From Clostridia bacterium (GTDB taxonomy: Bacteria; Bacillota; Clostridia; Oscillospirales; CAG-272), in the NCBI GenBank assembly GCA_017471825.1, contig JAFURQ010000021.1:1-64000 (forward strand): a stretch of 64,000 nt of DNA, given 5' to 3'. The position numbers and the translations under genes were made by a program. Shown here one piece after another: positions 7,894 through 14,288 of this stretch (the first letter of the stretch is position 1; each line of letters starts with the position of its first letter). Below the pieces are notes generated by a model. That model did not search any database, was not told the DNA's origin, and was given only the letters and a program-made list of their open reading frames with translations.

Positions 7894-10167
7894 TTGAGAA
7901 CTATTATCAACTTAAATGAAAATTGGCTTTTTGTCAAAGACACCGCAGATATTGCGGCTCGTGAGGGCGAGAGAGTTAACCTGCCTCACACCTGGAATGC
8001 AACGGACGGTCAGGACGGCGGCAACGATTATTTCCGTGGCTCCTGCCTTTACGTAAAGACGCTTACCAAAAGCGAGCTCCCCGCGGCAGAGCGCTATTAT
8101 GTAGAGCTTCGCGGCGCTAATTCCTCTGCTGACGTTTACGTTGGTGGCAAGAAGCTCGCACACCACGACGGCGGATATTCGACCTGGCGCGTGGACATCA
8201 CCGAGCATATTACAGATACGACCGAGCTTGCAGTTGTTGTTGACAACTCCGCGAACGAAACCGTATATCCGCAGATGGCGGACTTTACCTTCTACGGCGG
8301 TCTTTACAGAAACGTAAATCTTATCGCGGTTGCCGACACTCACTTTGACCTTGACTATTACGGTGGCCCCGGCATTGCCGTCACACCTCTGGTTGAGGGC
8401 ACGAAGGCAAGCGTTGAGGTTGAGGTTTTCGTAACCAACCTCAAGGAGGGTGACAAGATACACTACGTTATCCTCGACAAGGAGGGCAACACCGTTTGCG
8501 AGGCTACCGCATCGGAGCTTAAGGCAAGCTTTGATATTGAGAACGTACACCTTTGGCACGGCAGACGCGATCCCTATCTTTACACCGCGAAGGCAGAGCT
8601 TGTACGCGGCGAGGAGGCTATTGACTGCGTTAGCGCGAGATTCGGCTGCCGCAGCTTCAAGATTGACCCCAACAACGGCTTTATCCTCAACGGTGAGGAA
8701 TACCCCCTTCGCGGAGTATCGCGCCATCAGGACCGCCTCGGTATAGGTAACGCACTTCTTCCCGAGCATCACGAGGAGGATATTGCGCTTATTATGGAAG
8801 TTGGTGCAACCACCATTCGTCTTGCGCACTATCAGCACGACCAGTATTTTTACGATCTCTGCGATGAGAACGGTCTTGTTATCTGGGCGGAGATTCCATA
8901 CATTTCAAGACATATGCCCACGGGCCGCGAGAACACCATCTCGCAGATGAAGGAGCTCATCGTTCAGAATTACAATCACCCCTCTATCGTAGTATGGGGA
9001 CTCTCCAACGAGATATCCATTGCGGGCTCGGACGAGGACCTTCTTGAAAACCACAGAATCCTTAACGATATGGTTCACGAGATGGACAAAACCCGTCTTA
9101 CCACCATCGCGGCAGTATCTATGTGCAAGATGGACGACCCCTATCTCCTCATTCCCGACGTTGTATCCTACAACCACTATTTCGGCTGGTACGGCGGAAA
9201 CACGGATATGAACGGTCCTTGGTTTGACAAGTTCCACGCTACCCACCCCACCATTCCGATCGGCTGCTCCGAGTATGGCTGTGAGGCTCTCAACTGGCAC
9301 ACGAGCGATCCCAAGCAGGGCGACTACACCGAGGAATATCAGGCTTACTATCACGAGGAGCTTATAAAGCAGCTCTTCTCCCGCAAATATATGTGGGCGA
9401 CCCACGTATGGAATATGTTTGATTTCGGCGCTGATGCAAGAGCAGAGGGCGGCGAGAACGGACAGAACCACAAGGGTCTTGTTACGATGGACAGAAAGTA
9501 CAAGAAGGACGCCTTCTATGCTTACAAGGCATGGCTTTCCGACGAGCCCTTCGTTCACGTTTGCGGCAAGAGATACGTCGACAGAGTTGAAGACGTTACG
9601 AAGGTAACCGTTTACTCCAATCAGCCCGAGGTTGAGCTTTTCGTTAACGGTAAGAGCATTGGTAAAAAGACAGCAGCAGACCACTTCTTCTACTTCGACG
9701 TGAAGAACGAGGGCGAGAGCGTTATCGTTGCAAAGGCAGGCGAGCTTTCCGACGAGAGCAGAATCAGAAAGGTTGCCGAGCGCAATATGGACTACGTTCT
9801 TCGCGAGGTTGGCGCGGTACTCAACTGGTTTGACGTAACCGAAATCGAAGGAAGATACTCTCTTAACGACAAGATTTCCGACATTATGCTCTCGAAGCGC
9901 GGCAAGCTTTGGTTCATCGGCTTGGGACTTAAGCTCAAGAAAAAGATGAATGCAAACAAAAAGGCGGCAAAGGGCGGCGAAAAGAAATCCGGCGGATTTG
10001 ACGTGGATCTCAAGGCTGACAGCGGTCTTATGGAGATGATGGGCGGCTTTACCGTTCTGCGTCTTTCAAGCATGATGGGAATGATGAACATTTCCTTCAC
10101 CAAGGAAGAGCTTCTCAAGATGAACAAGCAGCTTAACAGAATCAAGAAGCCCAAGAAAAAGGCATAA
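7894..10167 (+). CDS. Glycoside hydrolase family 2 (beta-galactosidase type)
   Basis: A 757-residue cytoplasmic enzyme with no signal peptide. Domains: sugar-binding jelly roll (1-~170, 'NLPHTWNATDGQDGGNDYFRG'), Ig-like domain (~170-270), TIM barrel (~270-560) and an Ig-like C-terminal module ('VTVYSNQPEVELFVNGKSIG'). The acid/base Glu is in 'WGLSNEIS' (about residue 373) and the nucleophile Glu in 'CSEYGCEA' (about 460). The start is TTG 7894 with TAGGAG 8 bases upstream. Residues ~645-757 form an unusual basic, Met-rich tail (LKLKKKMNANKKAAKGGEKK, then 'MMGMMNISFTKEELLKMNKQ') beyond the usual GH2 end. Galactoside versus other beta-glycoside specificity cannot be settled from sequence. Confidence 0.88.
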   Translation: MRTIINLNENWLFVKDTADIAAREGERVNLPHTWNATDGQDGGNDYFRGSCLYVKTLTKSELPAAERYYVELRGANSSADVYVGGKKLAHHDGGYSTWRVDITEHITDTTELAVVVDNSANETVYPQMADFTFYGGLYRNVNLIAVADTHFDLDYYGGPGIAVTPLVEGTKASVEVEVFVTNLKEGDKIHYVILDKEGNTVCEATASELKASFDIENVHLWHGRRDPYLYTAKAELVRGEEAIDCVSARFGCRSFKIDPNNGFILNGEEYPLRGVSRHQDRLGIGNALLPEHHEEDIALIMEVGATTIRLAHYQHDQYFYDLCDENGLVIWAEIPYISRHMPTGRENTISQMKELIVQNYNHPSIVVWGLSNEISIAGSDEDLLENHRILNDMVHEMDKTRLTTIAAVSMCKMDDPYLLIPDVVSYNHYFGWYGGNTDMNGPWFDKFHATHPTIPIGCSEYGCEALNWHTSDPKQGDYTEEYQAYYHEELIKQLFSRKYMWATHVWNMFDFGADARAEGGENGQNHKGLVTMDRKYKKDAFYAYKAWLSDEPFVHVCGKRYVDRVEDVTKVTVYSNQPEVELFVNGKSIGKKTAADHFFYFDVKNEGESVIVAKAGELSDESRIRKVAERNMDYVLREVGAVLNWFDVTEIEGRYSLNDKISDIMLSKRGKLWFIGLGLKLKKKMNANKKAAKGGEKKSGGFDVDLKADSGLMEMMGGFTVLRLSSMMGMMNISFTKEELLKMNKQLNRIKKPKKKA

Positions 10168-10176
10168 GAGTTATAT

Positions 10177-10209
10177 AAAAAGGGACTGACCCACAAGGTC
10201 AGTCCCTTA
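10177..10209. terminator. Bidirectional terminator between the GH2 and metalloprotease genes
   Basis: AAGGGACTGACC (10180) and GGTCAGTCCCTT (to 10208) around a CACAA loop, with flanking A and T runs. It serves the convergent genes on both sides. Confidence 0.9.
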
Positions 10210-10217
10210 ATTTTTGA

Positions 10218-12734
10218 TTATATTTTTGTAAAGGTGATTGTCGCCGCATCCTCGGTCAATTCGTCAACCGTGAAGGTATACGCGAGCGTATTGCCGCTGT
10301 CGTCGGTGACGGTGGGAAGGCTGTCGCCAACAACGAAGGTGTAGTTACCCTCGTCCGAGGTGACGAGCTCTATCAGATTGTTTTCGGTGCCGTAGTCATC
10401 CGAGGGGGATGTGTTGTTGTTATATACGTCGTAATAGGTTTCGCCCTCGTAGTCCTCTTTATAGAGCGAGGCGTTGACGTGATAAACCACCACTCCGTCA
10501 CGGGAGAAATATCCCTCGTCCTCGGGATTCAGTCCGCCGTTCGTATAGTAAACGAGAACAAAATATTCCTGATACGCGCCGAGGGTCGAATCCCAGTTGT
10601 TCGCTATGATTATCGTGTCTCCGTTTTGGGAGAAATCCTCAAGGGTGAGGGTGACACTCTCCCCTGCTACGACAAGGCGTGAGGATGTGATCCAGCCGAA
10701 ATTGAACTTGGTGTAGGCGTTGTGATCGCCGAGCATTGAATCCATAATATCGTATCCGTCCATGGGTGAGCCGACGTAGGCGGTATCGTAATAGTCGTCT
10801 GCGCCGAGGACGTGACCGAACTCGTGAATATAGGTGTAGGTATTCATTGCCGACTCGTCGTCATAGCTTACGTTGCCGTAGCTGTCAGAGGTTTCGTAAA
10901 GGAACTGATAGGATGCCCAGAGATAGTCGTTTGCGCTTACGTTATCGTACTCGTAGTAATATCCGTCGGCATCGGTGTATATGTTCCAATATCTGTACGC
11001 CCACTGAAAATCAACGCCACTGTCAATATCGAGCGTATTTATAAGCACTATGGAGTCTATTATTCCGTTACCGTCGGAGTCGAAGCTTGACAGATCCATT
11101 ATATCCTCGAGATATGCGAGCGCCTCGTCCATAATCATCTGGTCGCCGACAAACGTTTCGGTGCCGTAGTAATCCATAGTGACGTCTGCGTAATGAGAGC
11201 TTGCAAACTCGGGTCTGAACCAGAAATCGAGAACGGTTATGTCGAGGTCGAGCTGACCGTAGCTGGATATGTAGTAATAGTCGTGAACCGAATAGTAATC
11301 GGTGGTGCCGTCAGCGCCCTTGAAGGCGTTTACTATTGACTCTACGGTGTAGCCCTTGCTTTCCGCCGTGATGTCGCTGAAGTCTACGGGGATAACGAGA
11401 ACCGCGGGAGAGCCCGTGGTGGGACAGCCGTCAAGGTAGTATCCCTGGTTAGTAACGTTCTTTACGTTGGTTGCCTCGGTGAAATCCACGTCGTAGACAC
11501 CGTCGGAATCGGTGGGGAGTCCCTTACCGTCGTTGATTATTACGTCCGCATCGGTCTGCGAGCCGCCCTCGTTGCCGCTACCGCCTTCTCCGCTTCCGGT
11601 GTTGCCGCCCTCTGTATCGGTGCTATCGTCTGTATCTGTGCCCGTTGACTCGAGGGGATATGCGTAAACGTCGACTATGTACTCACCGTCGTAGAGGTAG
11701 TAGGCGACGTCAACGCCAAGGTTGCCCTTCTCATAAAAATACCAGGTGTCGCCGTATTCGTCAACGTCGGTGCCAACAAGCTCATAGTCGGTGAAAAGCG
11801 CACGGTAAGCCGCAAAGCCGTCGGCGGTAACGCCGTATGCGTAGAAATTCACAGCGTCGGCAAGAACATATTCGTCGTAATACTGCTCAACGTAATATTC
11901 GGTGCATGGCGCAAAGGGAATAACCTCTCCGACGAGCTCATCAAGGAGCGCCTTTTCGGTTGCGGTGAAGTCGGTGTAGGTGTTCCCTGTCGAGCCGCCC
12001 TCATTCTCGTTGTCGCCCGAGTCCGTTGACTCGAGGGGATATGCGTAAACGTCGACTATGTACTCACCCTCATAGACGTAGTAGGCGAGGTCAACGCCAA
12101 CGTTGCCCTTCTCGTAAAAATACCAGGTGTCGCCGTATTCGTCAACGTCGGTACCAATGAGCTCGTAGTCGGCGAAAAGCAGAAGATAGGCTTCAAACTC
12201 TGCCTCGGTGTTGCCGTAGGTGTAGAAATTCACAGCATCGGCAAGGACGTATTCGTCGTAATACTCCTCGGCATAATATTCGTTATTGGGAATAAAGGGG
12301 ATAAGCGCACCGAGCAATTGCTCAAACAACGCCTTTTCCGCAGTGGTGAAATCGGTATAAAGGTAGGTCGGCTCCTCGGGAGTTTCGGGTTCTTCGGGAG
12401 TCTCGGGTTCTTCGGGAGTCTCGGGCTCTTCGGGAGTCTCGGGCTCCTCGGGGGTTTCGGGCTCTTCGGGAGTCTCGGGCTGCTCGGGGGTTTCGGGCTC
12501 TTCGGGAGTCTCGGGCTCCTCGGGGGTTTCGGGCTCTTCGGGAGTCTCGGGCTCCTCGGGGGTTTCGGGCTCTTCGGGAGTCTCGGGCTCCTCTGGAGCT
12601 TCAGGCTCCTCGGGGGTCTGCTGCGAGCTGTCGGGATCGTCGGGGATAAAATCCTCAAAATCAAAGCTATCGCAAGAAACCATCAGTGACAGAGCGAGCA
12701 GCACTGTCAGTAGCACTAATAATATTCTTTTCAT
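10218..12734 (-). CDS. Secreted lipoprotein: Pro-Glu repeat stalk, duplicated domain, M6-like metalloprotease
   Basis: An 838-residue lipoprotein. ATG 12734 (GGAGA upstream) begins a signal peptide ending in the lipobox MVSC with Cys21. Residues ~40-125 are a Glu-Pro-Glu-Thr-Pro-Glu tandem repeat, probably a stalk. Two ~110-residue copies of a Tyr/Asp-rich domain follow (~125-245, ~255-375; both contain 'YYDEYVLADAVNFY.YG' and 'GTDVDEYGDTWYFYEKGN'), then a Gly/Ser/Asp linker. The catalytic domain (~400-838) contains 'PAVLVIPVDFSD' and the zinc motif HEFGHVLGADDYYD (about 636-649), as in M6 immune-inhibitor-type proteases. It likely cleaves extracellular protein at the cell surface. It is transcribed from its own promoter at 12822. 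Confidence 0.82.
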   Translation of the reverse strand: MKRILLVLLTVLLALSLMVSCDSFDFEDFIPDDPDSSQQTPEEPEAPEEPETPEEPETPEEPETPEEPETPEEPETPEEPETPEQPETPEEPETPEEPETPEEPETPEEPETPEEPETPEEPTYLYTDFTTAEKALFEQLLGALIPFIPNNEYYAEEYYDEYVLADAVNFYTYGNTEAEFEAYLLLFADYELIGTDVDEYGDTWYFYEKGNVGVDLAYYVYEGEYIVDVYAYPLESTDSGDNENEGGSTGNTYTDFTATEKALLDELVGEVIPFAPCTEYYVEQYYDEYVLADAVNFYAYGVTADGFAAYRALFTDYELVGTDVDEYGDTWYFYEKGNLGVDVAYYLYDGEYIVDVYAYPLESTGTDTDDSTDTEGGNTGSGEGGSGNEGGSQTDADVIINDGKGLPTDSDGVYDVDFTEATNVKNVTNQGYYLDGCPTTGSPAVLVIPVDFSDITAESKGYTVESIVNAFKGADGTTDYYSVHDYYYISSYGQLDLDITVLDFWFRPEFASSHYADVTMDYYGTETFVGDQMIMDEALAYLEDIMDLSSFDSDGNGIIDSIVLINTLDIDSGVDFQWAYRYWNIYTDADGYYYEYDNVSANDYLWASYQFLYETSDSYGNVSYDDESAMNTYTYIHEFGHVLGADDYYDTAYVGSPMDGYDIMDSMLGDHNAYTKFNFGWITSSRLVVAGESVTLTLEDFSQNGDTIIIANNWDSTLGAYQEYFVLVYYTNGGLNPEDEGYFSRDGVVVYHVNASLYKEDYEGETYYDVYNNNTSPSDDYGTENNLIELVTSDEGNYTFVVGDSLPTVTDDSGNTLAYTFTVDELTEDAATITFTKI
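12363..12612 (-). repeat. Tandem 18/36 bp repeat encoding the EPETPE stalk
   Basis: About 14 copies of an 18 bp unit coding Glu-Pro-Glu-Thr-Pro-Glu, with a higher-order alternation of codons every 36 bp and edge variants (EPEAPE, EQPETPE). The plus strand reads as alternating cggg/ttcggg blocks. Copy number is expected to vary by slippage without breaking the frame. It is contiguous, without unique spacers, so it is not a CRISPR array. Confidence 0.9.
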
Positions 12735-12793
12735 TACAATCTCCATTCTGCCGCTATTAAGCGAGCTGATAAATATAGCTGTATTCTAATATA

Positions 12794-12822
12794 AATATAG
12801 CACATATTTTTAAGGAAATCAA
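12794..12822 (-). promoter_or_regulatory. Promoter of the metalloprotease gene
   Basis: TTGATT (12822-12817), 17 bp, TATATT (12799-12794) on the minus strand, about 60 bp before the start codon. Confidence 0.65.
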
Positions 12823-12863
12823 CGAATTTTTTCACTTTTTGTCACTGTGATACTCAGAGCAAT

Positions 12864-12885
12864 AAAAAAAGGGGCTCCCGCCCTT
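12864..12885 (-). terminator. Second (distal) terminator of the 13 kb intergenic transcript
   Basis: In the minus direction AAGGGC - GGGA - GCCCCTT is followed by TTTTTTT. It stands about 20 bp beyond the long hairpin at 12908-12955 and just before the metalloprotease promoter, insulating the two units. Confidence 0.65.
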
Positions 12886-12900
12886 GATACTTTTTATCGG

Positions 12901-13366
12901 AAAAATAGAAATGACCCTTGACCGTATCTTCACTCATACGATCAAGGGTCATTTCTGTTCACTCTTAGTATCTAACATCTTTCTTAATCCTCACTTTCGT
13001 TTTGCTACCCTTCATTACTTTGAACAATTACAACTGCAAATACTCAACTTTCTTTTTGTTCTCTCTGTGAGAACTACACATATTTCGATGTAATTTCATT
13101 TTACAAAAGGTGCGATGCTGTGACTTGCTTTTATGAAGGCCTTGTTTTTCGATTTGAACTAAACCTCTTTTCAATTTCTGCCAGCTGATACGGAAATTGA
13201 GTTTAATTTTTCATCCTTATTACAAATCTATATAAAGCGTAACACCGCCGTGTTTTTGTTTGATCTTCACTTCTTCCAAAAACAGTTCAAATCGCTTTAC
13301 TTAAATTTGCCTTCATATAAGAGTCGGTAGGTTTAATTTCTCATTGGACTGTACCTTCCTCTCTGT
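12901..13366 (-). ncRNA. Candidate structured non-coding RNA (about 465 nt)
   Basis: No protein gene of credible length exists in 12747-13586. On the minus strand a promoter at 13401-13373 would start a transcript near 13366. The transcript contains nested complementary segments: 13309-13317 with 13132-13140 (9 bp, TATGAAGGC/GCCTTCATA), 13284-13294 with 13150-13160 (11 bp), 13201-13204 with 13161-13164 and 13193-13199 with 13172-13178 (7 bp), all properly nested. Extra hairpins lie at 13241-13254, 13058-13074 and 13089-13105. It ends in a 20 bp near-perfect hairpin (12908-12955) followed by TATTTTT. The matches are seen directly; that they form an RNA structure is inference. Alternatives are a decayed small gene (a frameshifted reading of ~32 residues at 13316-13220) or a leader with short peptides (MLDTKSEQK at 12978). 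I cannot assign a known RNA family. Confidence 0.45.
12908..12955 (-). terminator. Long hairpin with U-tract ending the candidate RNA
   Basis: In the minus direction GAAATGACCCTTGA pairs with TCAAGGGTCATTTC (14 bp), then a wobble pair, then CGTAT with ATACG around an 8-base loop; TATTTTT follows. It is much longer than the other terminators in this window (9-14 bp stems). Confidence 0.75.
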
Positions 13367-13372
13367 GTCTAT

Positions 13373-13401
13373 AGTATATCACAGAATAAACGCCTTTGCA
13401 A
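13373..13401 (-). promoter_or_regulatory. Promoter of the candidate RNA
   Basis: TTGCAA (13401-13396), 17 bp, TATACT (13378-13373) on the minus strand. The -35 box sits inside the palindrome TTTGC-AATTC-GCAAA (13395-13409), a possible operator. Confidence 0.65.
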
Positions 13402-13434
13402 TTCGCAAATTGTAAAAACTTCACAATATTTTTT

Positions 13435-13467
13435 TGTGCAAATCGGAGAAATTGTGACTTTTGCACA
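13435..13467. promoter_or_regulatory. Inverted repeat between divergent promoters (possible operator)
   Basis: TGTGCAAA (13435-13442) and TTTGCACA (13460-13467) are perfect 8 bp arms 17 bp apart. They lie between the minus promoter at 13373-13401 and the plus promoter at 13476-13504, upstream of both. The spacing of about two helical turns suits a dimeric regulator; none is encoded next to it. Confidence 0.4.
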
Positions 13468-13475
13468 TTTTTCTC

Positions 13476-13504
13476 TTTACAAGCGATTTGTATTTTGATA
13501 TAAT
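13476..13504 (+). promoter_or_regulatory. Strong sigma-A-type promoter facing a terminator
   Basis: TTTACA (13476-13481), exactly 17 bp, TATAAT (13499-13504). Transcription would begin near 13511, four bases before a terminator hairpin, so any RNA would be only about 35 nt. Confidence 0.65.
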
Positions 13505-13514
13505 AGATTTGTGA

Positions 13515-13547
13515 GGCGCTCATTTTAGAGCGCCGTTTTTCTTTTTG
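13515..13547 (+). terminator. Terminator directly downstream of the 13476 promoter
   Basis: GGCGCTC - ATTTTA - GAGCGCC followed by GTTTTTCTTTTT. No gene precedes it on the plus strand except the promoter itself. Confidence 0.8.
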
Positions 13548-13553
13548 GGATAT

Positions 13554-13582
13554 AAAAAAGGAGCGCGGTGCGCTCCTTTTTA
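13554..13582. terminator. Terminator of the LemA operon
   Basis: GGAGCGC - GGT - GCGCTCC with an A-run before and a T-run after. On the minus strand it follows the LemA stop codon (13587) directly. Confidence 0.85.
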
Positions 13583-13586
13583 TTTT

Positions 13587-14255
13587 TTAGAAGAATACGT
13601 CTCTTGCCTGCTCCTTAATTTCTGCGGATGCGGCAAAGGGAATTCTGGTGGTGTATCCGCTTCTTGCGGCAACTATCTGCTTGGTGGGCCAAGAGAATAT
13701 ATCTCTATTCCAAGCGTTTACAACGTCGTTGTATCTGGTTCTTGCCGCGGTGATCTCGCGCTGGAGATAAGTATTCTGCTTCATAGCCTCCTGGATCTCG
13801 TCGTGTGCCTCGAGATTGGGGTAGTTCTCAAACGCGATGTTCACGCTTCTCGAGATGTTGTCAAGCTCGCCTGCCATCTGATTGCGCTCCTCGCCGCTTG
13901 CAACTCCGCCGCCGCGGTACATAGCGATTTTCTCAAAGGTGGACTTGTCGAGGTCGATTGCCTTGTCAAGAAGTCTTGCGCAGTTTTTAAGAATAACAAC
14001 TCTCTGCTCAAGGTAATTATCTATCTCGGATGCGGCCTGCTGAATTTTCTGCTCAAGCTGCTGGAAATAGTTTTTAGCCTTGATCTTCTTGAAAAGAAAT
14101 ACTACGCCGGGGATAATGCCAAGCACCCAGAGAAGTATCTCAAAAAGAGTCGAGCCGAAGCCGACGGTTACGGGTATCTGCTTGTGAATTACGTTCACGT
14201 CTCTGCCCTGGGGATTAACGTCAGCCGCAGAGGTTTCGTCTAACATATTTGCCAT
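13587..14255 (-). CDS. lemA: LemA family protein
   Basis: 222 residues. A single membrane segment (about 35-56, 'LFEILLWVLGIIPGVVFLF') is followed by a long helical bundle with the LemA signature 'LEQRVVILKNCARLLDKAIDLDKSTFEKIAMYRGG' (outline) and 'SRSVNIAFENYPNLEAHDEI'. LemA proteins are membrane-anchored helical proteins of unknown function. ATG 14255 has AAAGGAG upstream. The gene lies 33 bp after the membrane protein gene ending at 14289, and the two share a promoter at 16130 and the terminator at 13554. Confidence 0.88.
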   Translation of the reverse strand: MANMLDETSAADVNPQGRDVNVIHKQIPVTVGFGSTLFEILLWVLGIIPGVVFLFKKIKAKNYFQQLEQKIQQAASEIDNYLEQRVVILKNCARLLDKAIDLDKSTFEKIAMYRGGGVASGEERNQMAGELDNISRSVNIAFENYPNLEAHDEIQEAMKQNTYLQREITAARTRYNDVVNAWNRDIFSWPTKQIVAARSGYTTRIPFAASAEIKEQARDVFF

Positions 14256-14288
14256 TGTTTTTTCTCCTTTATATTATATTTTATTGTA

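Noticed and set aside
12363..12612. Tandem repeat that could be mistaken for a CRISPR array
   Set aside because: Units are contiguous 18/36 bp coding repeats without unique spacers and remain in frame within the metalloprotease gene.
13220..13316. Small protein MKANLSKAI...ELFLEEVKIKQKHGGVTLYIDL
   Set aside because: It needs a frameshift, has no ribosome-binding site, and its DNA takes part in the long complementary arms; an RNA interpretation fits better, though decay of a gene is not excluded.
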